A stretch of DNA of 64,000 bases from Brachybacterium endophyticum (GTDB taxonomy: Bacteria; Actinomycetota; Actinomycetes; Actinomycetales; Dermabacteraceae), in NCBI RefSeq assembly GCF_003130585.1, contig NZ_QFKX01000006.1, positions 145,884-209,883 of the forward strand, written 5' to 3'. The position numbers and the translations under genes are program-made. The notes under the pieces are model-generated. The model was not told where the DNA came from. It made no database searches and worked only from the letters and a program-made list of their open reading frames with translations. Shown piece after piece: positions 15,716-25,254 of this stretch (within the stretch, counting starts at the first letter, position 1; the number at the start of each line of letters is the position of its first letter).

Positions 15716-17950
15716 ATGCTCACCGAATCTGTCACCACCGACATCGTCGTGGTGGGAGGAGGCCTCGCCGGCGTCAGCGCCGCGATCGGCGCCGCCCGAC
15801 AAGGCAGCCGCGTCGTCCTCGTGCAGAACCGGCCCGTTCTCGGAGGGAACTCCTCGAGCGAGGTGCGCGTCTGGGTCTGTGGCGCCACGGCGCACGGCAT
15901 CCATCTCTTCGCCCGCGAGACCGGAGTGATGGGGGAACTGTTTGTCGAGAACCAGTTCCGCAACCCTGACGGGAACCCGTACTACTGGGACATGCTCCTG
16001 CTGGAGAAGGTGAAGGCGGAATCAAACATCGAGCTGTTCCTCAACACCGAAGTGATCGAGGTCGAGGCCGACGGTCCTCGAGAGAGTCGCGAGATCCATT
16101 CCGTGACCGGATGGATGAGCGGGTCCGAACGGCGGATCACCCTGACGGCACCGACCTTCATCGACTGCAGCGGGGACGGTCTGGTGGGGGACCTCGCGGG
16201 AGCCGAGAGCATGCGCGGGAGCGAACCGCGCGAGAGCTACGGGGAATCGTGGGCGCCCGAGGAGCCCGGTGAGGACATGCTCGGCTCGACCATCCTGTTC
16301 TATACGAAGGACGTCGGGCACCCGCAGAAGTTCGTGGCCCCGCCATTCGCGATCGACATCGCCGCGACGTCGATCCCCCAGAACCGCGTGATCCGCCAGA
16401 GCATGAACGGATGCGACTACTGGTGGATCGAATGGGGCGGTGAGCTCGACGTCGTTCACGACAACGAACGGATCCGCGACGAGCTGCAGGCCGTCTGCTA
16501 CGGCATCTGGGACTACATCAAGAACTCCGGGCTGTACGCGGCGGAGAACCTCAGTCTCGAATGGGTCGGCGCCGTGCCGGGGAAGCGCGAGTACCGTCGG
16601 TTCGTCGGCGACCACCTCCTGACTCAGCACGACGTCCTGGGACAGACCGAATTCGAGGACCGTATCGCCTTCGGCGGCTGGTCGATCGACCTGCACCCGG
16701 TCGGAGGGGTGTATGCGAGTGAGAAGGGGTCGCGCCACTGGCACCCCGAAGGGAACTACCACATCCCGCTGCGCTCGCTGTACTCGCGCAACGTCACGAA
16801 CCTGTGGATGGCAGGTCGCGACATCAGCGCGAGCCACGTCGCCTTCGGGAGCACGCGAGTGATGGCCACCTGCGCCGTTCTCGGGGAGGCGGCGGGGATC
16901 GCAGCGAGCGTGGCGGACCAGCTTTCCCTCACCCCGCGGCAGCTCGCCTCCGACCATGTTCACACGCTGCACCGGGCCATGGTCCGGGCCGACGCCTCGC
17001 TGCTGGGGGTGGCCGACGATGATCCGGAGAACCTTGCCCTGATTGCTCGGGCGCAGGCCTCCTCTACCGCGACCCGTCTCGCCTCGGAACGGAGCAGCGG
17101 TCAGGAGGCCCTGGTGGATGATCTCGCTCTCGTGCTGCCGGTGGATCCGGCCCTCGGTGCGGTGGAGCTCCTGGTCGACGCGGAGGAGGACACCGAACTG
17201 GAGCTGGAGCTGCACAGCGTCAGCCGCCCGCAGAACTACCTCCCGTCCGAGCGCGAACGCCACGTCGTCGTCCCGGTGGTCCGTGGTCGGTCGTGGGCCC
17301 GAGCGGACCTGGACTGGACGCCCGAGCAGGCACAGAACGCCGTGCTCGTGCTCCGCCGCAACTCCCGAATCGCAGTGCATCGCGGCGTTGCCGCGCAACC
17401 AGGGACGGTCACCCTGCGCCATCGCGAGCTACCCGACGGAGAGAGGAACCCGGACCAGTGGCGGCATTGGAAGGAGACGCTGCATGGCCAAGGCATCTGC
17501 TTCCGCACACTGTCCGCCACGGAAGCCTTCGCCGCGCAGAAGGCGGTTGGTGGGTACGCGCGGCCCTACGGCGGGCCGAACCTGTGGATCTCCGACGTCG
17601 CTTCCGCGGATCCCCAGCCGTGGCTCGAGCTGCGCTGGACGGATACGCAGGAGGTCGCGTGCATCGAGATCGTCCTCGACGACGACCTCAATGAGGACCT
17701 CATCAACCTGCACCATCACCGCACCCCGTCGGACACGATGCCCACGCTCGTGCGCAACGCTCGGATCGAGGCGCTCGAGGACGAAGTGTGGCGCGAGATC
17801 GCGCGGCTCGAGGACAATCGGGAGCGACGCCGCCGTCTCGTGCTGGAGAACGCAGTCACCACCACCGCGATTCGCCTCGTCGTCGAGGACACGAACGGTG
17901 TGGAGGAAGCCAGAGTCGTGGCGTTGCGCGCCTATCGCGTCCGGCCGTAG
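15716..17950 (+). CDS. FAD-dependent oxidoreductase (FAD_oxidored family), large
   Basis: A 744-aa protein. Residues 9-40 hold the FAD Rossmann motif (VVVGGGLAGVSAAIGAARQG), followed by NRPVLGGNSSSEVRVW, the typical signature of FAD-dependent oxidoreductases next to sugar transporters. The first 430 residues form the flavin domain (ending TRVMATCAVLGEAAGIAA). The last 300 residues look like beta-sandwich/carbohydrate-binding-like regions of unknown role. No signal peptide. As the last gene of the sugar operon it probably oxidises the imported sugar or a derived glycoside; the precise reaction is unknown. Confidence 0.8.
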   Translation: MLTESVTTDIVVVGGGLAGVSAAIGAARQGSRVVLVQNRPVLGGNSSSEVRVWVCGATAHGIHLFARETGVMGELFVENQFRNPDGNPYYWDMLLLEKVKAESNIELFLNTEVIEVEADGPRESREIHSVTGWMSGSERRITLTAPTFIDCSGDGLVGDLAGAESMRGSEPRESYGESWAPEEPGEDMLGSTILFYTKDVGHPQKFVAPPFAIDIAATSIPQNRVIRQSMNGCDYWWIEWGGELDVVHDNERIRDELQAVCYGIWDYIKNSGLYAAENLSLEWVGAVPGKREYRRFVGDHLLTQHDVLGQTEFEDRIAFGGWSIDLHPVGGVYASEKGSRHWHPEGNYHIPLRSLYSRNVTNLWMAGRDISASHVAFGSTRVMATCAVLGEAAGIAASVADQLSLTPRQLASDHVHTLHRAMVRADASLLGVADDDPENLALIARAQASSTATRLASERSSGQEALVDDLALVLPVDPALGAVELLVDAEEDTELELELHSVSRPQNYLPSERERHVVVPVVRGRSWARADLDWTPEQAQNAVLVLRRNSRIAVHRGVAAQPGTVTLRHRELPDGERNPDQWRHWKETLHGQGICFRTLSATEAFAAQKAVGGYARPYGGPNLWISDVASADPQPWLELRWTDTQEVACIEIVLDDDLNEDLINLHHHRTPSDTMPTLVRNARIEALEDEVWREIARLEDNRERRRRLVLENAVTTTAIRLVVEDTNGVEEARVVALRAYRVRP

Positions 17951-18023
17951 CGGGTGACTGCACGAAGGGGTGCACTGCCATTCCCTACCTTCCCGCGGAC
18001 GACGCTCGTCGGCTGGAGGGCAT

Positions 18024-18258
18024 GGAATGCGCTCGCGCACAACGTCGAGATCCCGCTTCTGAGCCTCAGCAGGTTCCGGACCCCACCGGAGGAGACCACG
18101 GCGGCGGTGACCACCGCCCTCCGGAGCGGCTATCGCCACATCGACACCGCCGCCGCCTATGGGAACGAGCACCATGTGGGAGGCGATCCGGGCATCCGGC
18201 GTCGGCTGCAACGACGTCAATCTCGAGGCGAAGATCTGGACCAGTGACTACGGCCGTG
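18024..18258 (+). pseudogene. aldo/keto reductase, 5' fragment with frameshift
   Basis: Translation around 18047-18180 gives VEIPLLSLSRF, then TTALRSGYRHIDTAAAYGNE, the unmistakable N-terminus of an aldo/keto reductase including the catalytic Asp and Tyr (DTAAAYGNE). After 18175 the frame shifts: EAIRASGVG and AKIWTSDYG continue in another frame. Homology ends abruptly at about 18258, where the sequence becomes the inside of a GNAT gene on the other strand. Only about a quarter of the enzyme remains, without barrel or C-terminus, and no good start codon is left. Confidence 0.75.
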
Positions 18259-18550
18259 AGCTGAGGTTGCACGCCCAGACCGGCCAGTAGTGCAGTTGGG
18301 TGCGGCCGAAGAACTGTCCACCCTTGCGCAAGAACACGGCACTCTGCCCGTAGCCGCGCTCGTCGCACGCCTGGGTGAAGCTCTCCACCTGGGCAGCGAT
18401 GATCTCGGGAGTCGGCCGTTCGCCGCCCACGTACCGCGCGACGTCGGGGTCCGAGTGCACTGCAGCCAAGGCATCGGTGTGCTCCGTGGTGATCGGGGGG
18501 AGCAGGAGACGCGGCGCGGACAGTGCGGCCGCGGCGGTCGTGCCGCACAT
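18259..18550 (-). pseudogene. GNAT N-acetyltransferase, 5' fragment
   Basis: The minus frame from 18550 reads RLLLPPITTEHTDALAAV, then HSDPDVARYVGGERPTPE and FGRTQLHYWPVW, the N-terminal third of a RimJ/RimL-type GNAT. Homology stops at 18259 where the aldo/keto reductase remnant begins. The two genes were convergent and a deletion removed both 3' halves. The acetyl-CoA-binding motif (Q/RxxGxG/A) is missing, so the product cannot be active. Confidence 0.7.
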
Positions 18551-18580
18551 TCTCCGACACGTCGTCCCGTGTTGGAACGC

Positions 18581-18613
18581 GAAGAGGCCCCACCGAAGCG
18601 GTGGGGCCTCTTC
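18581..18613 (-). terminator. terminator downstream of tRNA-Lys
   Basis: A 15-bp perfect stem (GAAGAGGCCCCACCG with AAG loop) directly beyond the 3' end of the tRNA gene on the minus strand. Confidence 0.75.
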
Positions 18614-18618
18614 TCGGG

Positions 18619-18692
18619 TGCGCCATCAGGGACTCGAACCCCGGACCCGCTGATTAAGAGTCAGCTGCTCTAACCAACTGAGCTAATGGCGC
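18619..18692 (-). tRNA. tRNA-Lys(CTT)
   Basis: The minus strand folds into a full cloverleaf: acceptor GCGCCAT/ATGGCGC, D-arm AGCTCAGTTGGTTAGAGC, anticodon stem GCTGA/TCAGC with loop CTCTTAA (anticodon CTT, decoding AAG), and T-arm with GGTTCGAGTCC. CCA is not encoded. Confidence 0.95.
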
Positions 18693-18826
18693 CGACAGGA
18701 GAAGACATTACCGTGCGGCGGCGCTCCTGCAAAACCGGTGGCCAGAGGCTGTGAGCGAGCGAACAGCACTGGCCATCGCCTAGACTCGTCCTCGCCACTG
18801 AAGGGATCTGCGGAAGGAGTGCGGCC

Positions 18827-19723
18827 GTGAAGATCGCCGTGACCGGAGCCACCGGCGTCCTGGGTCAGGAAGCCGTCGAGGCGCTCGTCTCTGCGGGCCA
18901 CGAGGTCACCGGTGTCACCCGCCGTGAGCGCGGGATCCCGGTGGTCGAAGGGCGCGGTGCCCGCGCCGTCGTGGCGGACGTCTTCGATGCCGACTCCCTG
19001 ACGCAGGCCTTCGAGGGGCACGACGTCGTGGTGAACACGCTCGCGCACGTCCCGATCGGGATGGCCGCGATGCGGCCGCTGGCATGGCGCGAGGACGACA
19101 AGCTGCACACGGACGCTTCCGTCGCGATCTCGTCGGCCGCCGCGGCCATGGGGGTGCAGCGCCTGATCCAGGAGTCGACGGTGTTCATGTACCCCGACAA
19201 CGGCTCGGAGTGGATCGGCGAGGACGAGCCCCTGTCGGTGCGCAACCAGGCGTTCCGCCCCCGCGTGCGGGAGATGCGCTCCGCGGTGGACTTCGCCACC
19301 GGTGGCCGCAGCTCGGTGATCCTGCGCCTGGGCCAGCTGTTCGGGCGCGATCCGCAGACCACGCACACCCTCAAGGCCACCCGCTCCGGCGATCCGATCC
19401 TGCTGGGCAAGCCCGAGAACTACATCACCCTTCTGCACCATCGCGATGCGGGGCGCGCCTTCGTCGCCGCGCTCGGTGCCCGCAGCGGCTTCTACAACGT
19501 GGGCGGCGAGCCCATCACCCGCGGGCGCTGGGCCAAGGACCTCGGCACCGAGGCCGAGTCGAAGAAATCCGCCAAGTTCTATCCCGAGATCACCCAGGCC
19601 GTCGTCGGCACCCGCCTCGAGGTGCAGCGCCGCAGCCTGCGCGTGAGCTCCGTGCGCTTCATGTCGGAGACCGGCTGGCGGCCGCTGATCGGCCCCTCCA
19701 CGCCGGGCTGGTCCCGGATGTGA
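18827..19723 (+). CDS. NAD-dependent epimerase/dehydratase family protein
   Basis: A 298-aa extended SDR. The N-terminal motif VTGATGVLG (residues 5-13) binds NAD(P). Active-site residues are less standard: the usual YxxxK is not obvious, and the region reads QESTVFMYPDNG, so it may act as an atypical reductase or NmrA-like sensor. The start is a GTG with GGAAGGA nine bases before it. A likely -10 (TAGACT) lies at 18781. It stands alone between tRNA-Lys (divergent) and the mevalonate operon; a functional link is not evident. Confidence 0.7.
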   Translation: MKIAVTGATGVLGQEAVEALVSAGHEVTGVTRRERGIPVVEGRGARAVVADVFDADSLTQAFEGHDVVVNTLAHVPIGMAAMRPLAWREDDKLHTDASVAISSAAAAMGVQRLIQESTVFMYPDNGSEWIGEDEPLSVRNQAFRPRVREMRSAVDFATGGRSSVILRLGQLFGRDPQTTHTLKATRSGDPILLGKPENYITLLHHRDAGRAFVAALGARSGFYNVGGEPITRGRWAKDLGTEAESKKSAKFYPEITQAVVGTRLEVQRRSLRVSSVRFMSETGWRPLIGPSTPGWSRM

Positions 19724-19969
19724 GTCGGGTGGCGGGGTGTTCACAGAACCTTCGCACGGCCGGCTCAGGAACCGCGCTCGCCCCTGCCCGCCGCGTGCCA
19801 GAATCGAAGCATGTCCACGGCCGACGTCCGCGCAGGTGAGCAGGACCACCGCAGTGGTCCCGTCCTCCCGGCGCAGCCGTATCCTGACGCCCGGCCCGTG
19901 CGGCCCGGTGCGCCGGACCCCGGGGTGATGCAGTCCAGGCAGTCCGCCGAGGATCAGGGAGAGACGAGC

Positions 19970-20932
19970 ATGCAGCAGGTGCGCTCCACGGCGCCCGGCG
20001 ACCGCACGGGACACGGTCACGCACATGCGAAATCCATCCTGCTGGGGGAGCACGCCGTCGTCTACGGCACCCCCGCGATCGCCGTCCCCCTGCACGCCCT
20101 CGACCTCACGGTGACCGTCCACTCGCGCGCCGACGAACAGATCCGGATCCGCAGCGAGCTGTACGACGGGAGCGCCGAGGAGGCGCCCCAGCGTCTGCAC
20201 CCCCTGGTCACCGCCGTGCACACCGCCCTGGCGCTGACCTCCGGCTCCCCGATGGGACTCGACCTCGAGGTCGTCTCCCGGATCCCCTACGAGCGTGGTC
20301 TCGGATCGAGCGCCGCGGTCGCCGCCGCCATCGCCCGGGCCATCGCCGACCTCACGGGGACCGACCTGGACGGCGAGGCCGTCCACGACGTGGTAATGGC
20401 CGCCGAGACCATCGCCCACGGCCGCTCGAGCGGGCTCGACGGCCGCGCCGTGGCCTCCGATGCGCCCATCCTCTTCCAGGGTGGCGTGACGACCGCCGTC
20501 CCCGTCGGCGGGCGATTCGTCTTCGTCCTCGCCGATTCCGGCCACGCCGGGTCGACGGCCGAGGCCGTCGGCGCCGTCCGCGAGCTGCGTGCGACGTTCC
20601 CGACCCGCGTGGACGGCCTGATCGGGCGCCTCGGTGCGATCGTGGAGGAGTCCCGGAGCCTGTTCGCCAGCGGCGACCGCGTTGCTCTCGGGGCCCTGAT
20701 GGACGAGGCCCAGGCACTGCTCGTCGAGCTCGAGGTCTCCGACGCCACTCTCGATCGGCTCGTCGAGGCCGCCCGTGCGGCAGGCGCCCTGGGTGCCAAG
20801 CTCACCGGAGGCGGCCGCGGCGGCTGCATCCTGGCGCTCGCCCCCGACGTGGAGAGCGCCGCCGACCTTCAGCACTCCCTGCGGGCCGCCGGAGCGACCC
20901 GCACCTGGCAGACCACGGTGGAGACCGCATGA
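19970..20932 (+). CDS. mvaK1: mevalonate kinase
   Basis: A 320-aa GHMP kinase that phosphorylates (R)-mevalonate with ATP in the cytosol. The N-terminal signature HAKSILLGEHAVVYG (about residues 20-34) is specific for mevalonate kinases; the ATP loop is RGLGSSAAVAAAIA near 107; the C-terminal GHMP motif is KLTGGGRGGC. It is the first gene of the overlapping mevalonate operon. I chose the ATG at 19970 (AGGGAGA upstream). In-frame ATGs at 19928 and 19811 would add a Pro/Asp-rich extension of 14 or 53 residues and cannot be excluded. Its stop overlaps the next start (ATGA). Confidence 0.92.
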   Translation: MQQVRSTAPGDRTGHGHAHAKSILLGEHAVVYGTPAIAVPLHALDLTVTVHSRADEQIRIRSELYDGSAEEAPQRLHPLVTAVHTALALTSGSPMGLDLEVVSRIPYERGLGSSAAVAAAIARAIADLTGTDLDGEAVHDVVMAAETIAHGRSSGLDGRAVASDAPILFQGGVTTAVPVGGRFVFVLADSGHAGSTAEAVGAVRELRATFPTRVDGLIGRLGAIVEESRSLFASGDRVALGALMDEAQALLVELEVSDATLDRLVEAARAAGALGAKLTGGGRGGCILALAPDVESAADLQHSLRAAGATRTWQTTVETA

Positions 20933-21909
20933 GCACAGCCACGGCCCGCGCGCACCCCAACATCGCGCTGGTGAAGTACTGGGGCAAGGCCGAGGAGGAC
21001 CTGATCCTCCCCGTCGCCGGCAGCATGTCCATGACCCTGGACGCCTTCGCGACCACCACCACCGTCACGGTGCGCGAGAGCGAGGAGGCCACCGACGCCG
21101 AGGACTCCTTCGTCCTCAACGGCACGCCCGCGACGGGGACCGCGCTCGATCGCACCACGCGCTTCCTCGACCACGTGCGCGAGCTCGCCGGGTCGAGCGC
21201 GCGGGCCGACGTCGTCTCGGTCAACGAGGCACCCACGGCCGCGGGCCTGGCCTCCTCGGCCTCGGGCTTCGCCGCGCTTGCCCTGGCCGCCTCCCGCGCC
21301 TACGGCCTCGACCTCGACCAGCGGTCGCTCAGCCGCCTCGCCCGCCGTGGCTCGGGGTCGGCCTGCCGGTCCGTGGTGGACCGCTACGCCGTGTGGAATG
21401 CGGGCACGGACGACGCCACCTCCTACGCCGAGCCGATCGACGCCCCGGAGATGCGTCTGGTGATCGTGACCGTCGACGGTGCCCAGAAGCAGGTCTCCAG
21501 TCGCGAGGGCATGCGTCGCACGGCCGCGACCTCACCGTTCTACGACGCCTGGATCACCTCGACCGCGCGCACCCTCGAGGACATGGTGGCCGCGTGCAAG
21601 GCCGGGGACCTCACGGCGATCGGGGAGATCACCGAGTCCCACGCCCTGCGCATGCACGCCGTGATCGCCTCGGCCCTGCCGCCTGTGCGCTACCTCGCGC
21701 CGGCCTCCGTCGCCGCCTTCGACACCGCGGCAGCGCTGCGGGAGCAGGGCACCTTCGCCTACGCCACGGCCGATGCCGGACCGAACGTCTGCGTGCTGAC
21801 CACGCCGGACGCGGCCGAGGACGTCGCCGCCGCCCTCACGCCCCACGGGCAGGTCCGCATCGTCGGCCCCGGCCCCGGCGCCCACCTGACCGAGGAGGCC
21901 GCCCGATGA
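20929..21909 (+). CDS. mvaD: diphosphomevalonate decarboxylase
   Basis: A 326-aa GHMP-fold enzyme that converts mevalonate diphosphate to isopentenyl diphosphate with ATP, releasing CO2 and phosphate. Diagnostic motifs are HPNIALVKYWGK near the N-terminus, the substrate/ATP loop TAAGLASSASGFAALA near residue 105, and RRGSGSACRS near 140. Both ends overlap neighbours by 4 bp, showing coupled translation. Confidence 0.93.
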   Translation: MSTATARAHPNIALVKYWGKAEEDLILPVAGSMSMTLDAFATTTTVTVRESEEATDAEDSFVLNGTPATGTALDRTTRFLDHVRELAGSSARADVVSVNEAPTAAGLASSASGFAALALAASRAYGLDLDQRSLSRLARRGSGSACRSVVDRYAVWNAGTDDATSYAEPIDAPEMRLVIVTVDGAQKQVSSREGMRRTAATSPFYDAWITSTARTLEDMVAACKAGDLTAIGEITESHALRMHAVIASALPPVRYLAPASVAAFDTAAALREQGTFAYATADAGPNVCVLTTPDAAEDVAAALTPHGQVRIVGPGPGAHLTEEAAR

Positions 21910-22991
21910 TCGAGACCCGAGCCCCCGGCAAGCTCTACATCGCCGGCGAGTACGCCGTGGTCGAGCCCGGCCATCCCGCGATCCTGGTCGCGGTGGACCG
22001 CTACCTCACGGTGCGTCTGACCGAGGCGATCGGCAGGGGACGCGTCCACTCCAGCCGCTACGGCCACGGACCGGTCACCTGGGTGCGCGACGCCGACGGC
22101 GACACCATCGTGGTGGACCACAGTCCCTTCGACTACGTGACCGCCGCGATCACGCTGCTGGAGCGTCTGCGCTCCGAGCGCGGACTGTCCCCGCGCTACT
22201 TCGACCTCCACATCGACTCCGAGCTCGACGACTCCAGCGGCCGGAAGTTCGGCCTCGGCTCCTCGGCGGCCGTCACCGTCGCGGTGATCGACGCCCTGAA
22301 CCGCTTCTACGAGCTGGGACTCAGCCCGATGGAGCGGTTCCGGCTCGCGCTCCTGGCCACCATCCACGTCGCCCCCCGTGCTTCGGGTGGCGACCTCGCC
22401 GCCTCCACCTTCGGCGGCTGGATCGCCTACACCGCCCCCGACCGCGCCCGGCTGCTCGCCCTCAGCGACGCGCTGAGCGTCCAGGAGGTCCTCGAGGCCC
22501 CCGAGTGGGACGTGTGCACCGTGCGCCCGCTGCGGGACCTCGGCTCCCTGCGACTGCTGGTGGGTTGGACCGGATCGCCCGCCTCCACCGAACGGCTCGT
22601 GGACCGCGTGAGGATGAGCGAGGACGAGCTCGACGCCCACTACGCGCGCTTCCTGGCCGACTCCCGCAGCGCCGTCGAGGAGCTCGTGAGCGTGTGGGAC
22701 GAGGACCCCGCGGCCATGCTCGGGATCGTCCGGCGCTGCCGTCGCCTGCTGCAGAAGCTCGGTCGCCTGCGCGGGACCACGATCGAGACCGATCAGCTGC
22801 GCTTCCTCTGCGATCTCGCCGAGGCCCAGGGCGCCGCCGGCAAGCCCTCGGGTGCGGGCGGCGGGGACTGCGGCATCATGCTGCTGCCGCCGCGCGTGGT
22901 CGACGACGAGGTGCTCACCAGCTGGCGGGAGAACGACATCCTGCGCCTGGAGCTGCGTCCGCACCTCTGTGACGAGGCGATGGCGCGATGA
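21906..22991 (+). CDS. mvaK2: phosphomevalonate kinase
   Basis: A 361-aa GHMP kinase (bacterial/eukaryotic ERG8-like type) that makes mevalonate 5-diphosphate. Motifs: APGKLYIAGEYAVVEPGHPA at the N-terminus, KFGLGSSAAVTVAVIDAL near 115 and KPSGAGGGDCGI near 315. It lies between mvaD and the isomerase with 4-bp overlaps on both sides. Confidence 0.92.
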   Translation: MIETRAPGKLYIAGEYAVVEPGHPAILVAVDRYLTVRLTEAIGRGRVHSSRYGHGPVTWVRDADGDTIVVDHSPFDYVTAAITLLERLRSERGLSPRYFDLHIDSELDDSSGRKFGLGSSAAVTVAVIDALNRFYELGLSPMERFRLALLATIHVAPRASGGDLAASTFGGWIAYTAPDRARLLALSDALSVQEVLEAPEWDVCTVRPLRDLGSLRLLVGWTGSPASTERLVDRVRMSEDELDAHYARFLADSRSAVEELVSVWDEDPAAMLGIVRRCRRLLQKLGRLRGTTIETDQLRFLCDLAEAQGAAGKPSGAGGGDCGIMLLPPRVVDDEVLTSWRENDILRLELRPHLCDEAMAR

Positions 22992-24202
22992 ACGACAGCG
23001 TCGGGGACGATCGCGTCCCGCACGTCGACGAGGACGCCGCCGGGCGTCGCGAGCGCAAGGAGGACCACGTCCGCCTGGCGACCGCCCAGTGGACCGGTGG
23101 CGCGCGCACCACCGAGTTCGACGACCTCGAGTTCCTCCACCACGCCCTGGGCGGGGTGACCCTCGAGGAGGTCGACCTCTCCGTCCGGCTGTTCGACCGC
23201 GAGGTCGCCGCCCCCTTCTACATCAACGGGATGACCGGCGGCACGGAGTCCACCGGGCGCATCAACCAGCAGCTCGCGATCGCCGCCCGCGAGACCCGCA
23301 CGGCGATGGGCTGCGGCTCCGTCTCGATCGCCCTCGAGGACGAGTCCGCGGCCGACGCCTTCCGCGTGATCCGCCGCGAGAACCCCGACGGTCTGGTGAT
23401 GGCGAACATCGGCGTGGGGCGCAGCGCCGAGGACGCCCGCCGCGCCGTCGACCTGCTGCAGGCCGACGCACTCCAGATCCACGTCAACGCCGTCCAGGAG
23501 ACCGTGATGCCCGAGGGCAGCCCGGACTTCTCGACCTGGCTGAGCGGCATCGAGCAGATCGTCCGCGCCCTCGACGTGCCCGTGCTGGTCAAGGAGGTCG
23601 GCTTCGGGCTGAGCGCGCGCACGCTCGCCCAGCTCGCCTCCATCGGGGTCTCCTGGGCCGACGTCTCCGGCCGCGGCGGCACCGACTTCCTCGCCATCGA
23701 GAACGACAGGCGCCCCGCCCGCGACTACTCCTACCTCACCGGCTTCGGTCAGTCCGCGCCCGCCGCGCTGCTGGACGCCGCCGCCCACCGCGAGCACGCC
23801 GAGCACCTGCGGCTGCTGGCCTCGGGCGGCGTGCGCGATCCGCTGGACGTGGTCAAGGCGCTCGCGCTCGGCGCGCAGGCCGTGGGCGTCGCCGGATCCT
23901 TCCTCAAGGCCGTGGTCGAGGGCGGGGCCGACGGACTGATCGAGCTGATCGGCTCCTGGCAGCAGCACACCCGGGAGCTCGCCGCCCTGCTCGGCGCCCG
24001 CACGGTCGCCGACCTGCGGTCGAGCGACCTGCTGGTGCGGGGGCGGCTCCGCGAGTTCTGCGAACTGCGCGGCATCGACCCGGGCACGTACTCCCGCAGG
24101 TCCCACGCGTCGCTCGACGATCGCCTGGGTCCGCACGACGTCCCCACGCCCATGTCCCATCCCATCGACATCCCTCCCACCGAGAACCAGGAGCCGCGAT
24201 GA
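22988..24202 (+). CDS. fni: type 2 isopentenyl-diphosphate delta-isomerase (FMN-dependent)
   Basis: A 404-aa TIM-barrel flavoprotein that interconverts IPP and DMAPP using FMN and NAD(P)H. Visible motifs are RKEDHVRLA near residue 20 (substrate binding), PFYINGMTGGT near 75, MANIGVGRS, LQIHVNAVQE (catalytic Gln region), KEVGFG and the FMN-phosphate site SGGVRDPLDVVKALALGA. The protein is somewhat longer than typical (about 350) owing to short tails at both ends. It gives the mevalonate route its second five-carbon unit. Confidence 0.93.
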   Translation: MNDSVGDDRVPHVDEDAAGRRERKEDHVRLATAQWTGGARTTEFDDLEFLHHALGGVTLEEVDLSVRLFDREVAAPFYINGMTGGTESTGRINQQLAIAARETRTAMGCGSVSIALEDESAADAFRVIRRENPDGLVMANIGVGRSAEDARRAVDLLQADALQIHVNAVQETVMPEGSPDFSTWLSGIEQIVRALDVPVLVKEVGFGLSARTLAQLASIGVSWADVSGRGGTDFLAIENDRRPARDYSYLTGFGQSAPAALLDAAAHREHAEHLRLLASGGVRDPLDVVKALALGAQAVGVAGSFLKAVVEGGADGLIELIGSWQQHTRELAALLGARTVADLRSSDLLVRGRLREFCELRGIDPGTYSRRSHASLDDRLGPHDVPTPMSHPIDIPPTENQEPR

Positions 24203-25254
24203 GCACCGAGCCCGAGCCGACCACGCAGATCCCCACCCGCTGGGTGGGGCCGCTGCGGATGAGCGGCAACGCGGTCGAGGGCGAGATCGAGGTGCCGCTG
24301 GCGACCTACGAGACCCCGCTGTGGCCGTCCGTCGGCCGCGGGGCGCGGATCTCGAGGATGGTCGAGGGCGGCATCCGCGCCACCGTGCTGGGGGAGCGGA
24401 TGACCCGCTCGACCCTGTTCGTCGCCCCCGACGGCGCCACCGCCTTCGAGGCCTCCATGGTGATCCAGGAGCGCATCGGCGAGCTGCGCGAGGTCGTCTC
24501 CTCCACCTCCCGCTTCGCGCGTCTGGAGGAGGTCCACCCCGAGATCGTCGGGAACCTGCTGTACACGCGCTTCGCGCTGACCACCGGGGACGCCTCGGGC
24601 CACAACATGGTCACCCAGGCCTCCGAGAAGCTGATGGAGCGGATCCTGTCCTGGGACCTGGGCCTGGAGTACGGCTCGATCTCGGGCAACTTCTGCTCCG
24701 ACAAGAAGGCCACCGCGGTCAACGGGGTCCTGGGCCGCGGGCGCAGCGTCGTCGCCGAGATCCTGATCCCCCACGAGATCGTCGAGAAGCAGCTGCGCTC
24801 GAGCGCCGAGCGGATCACCGACCTGGTGGTGCGCAAGGACTGGATCGGCTCCACGATCGCCGGGGCGCTGCGCTCGGCCAACGCCCACTACGCCAACATG
24901 CTCCTGGCCTTCTACCTCGCCACCGGTCAGGACGCCGCGAACATCGTCGAGGGCTCACAGGGCTTCACCCACGCCGAGGTGCGGAAGGAAGGCCTGTACT
25001 TCTCGTGCACCCTCCCGCACCTGATCGTGGGCACCGTGGGCAACGGCAAGCATCTCGCGCACGTCGACTACGCGATGGAGCGCCTGGGCTGCCGCGAGGA
25101 GCGCGAGCCGGGCGCGAATTCGCGGCGCCTGGCCGCGCTGATCGCCGCCAGCGTGCTCTGCGGCGAGCTGTCGCTGCTGGCGGCCCAGACCAATCCGGGT
25201 GAGCTGATGACGGCCCACCGACGCCTCGAGCGGAGGGGAGCATCACACTCATGA
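24199..25254 (+). CDS. hydroxymethylglutaryl-CoA reductase
   Basis: A 351-aa HMG-CoA reductase catalytic domain without a membrane anchor, of the length of the Streptomyces CL190 enzyme. It makes mevalonate from HMG-CoA with two NADPH. Motifs include GDASGHNMVTQAS (dinucleotide site, DAMGMNM-like), FCSDKKATAVN with the catalytic Lys pair, GRGRSVVAEI, and GQDAANIVEGSQ with the catalytic Asp. The C-terminal catalytic His is probably in the ELMTAHRR tail. The ATG overlaps the isomerase stop by 4 bp. Confidence 0.92.
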   Translation: MSTEPEPTTQIPTRWVGPLRMSGNAVEGEIEVPLATYETPLWPSVGRGARISRMVEGGIRATVLGERMTRSTLFVAPDGATAFEASMVIQERIGELREVVSSTSRFARLEEVHPEIVGNLLYTRFALTTGDASGHNMVTQASEKLMERILSWDLGLEYGSISGNFCSDKKATAVNGVLGRGRSVVAEILIPHEIVEKQLRSSAERITDLVVRKDWIGSTIAGALRSANAHYANMLLAFYLATGQDAANIVEGSQGFTHAEVRKEGLYFSCTLPHLIVGTVGNGKHLAHVDYAMERLGCREEREPGANSRRLAALIAASVLCGELSLLAAQTNPGELMTAHRRLERRGASHS

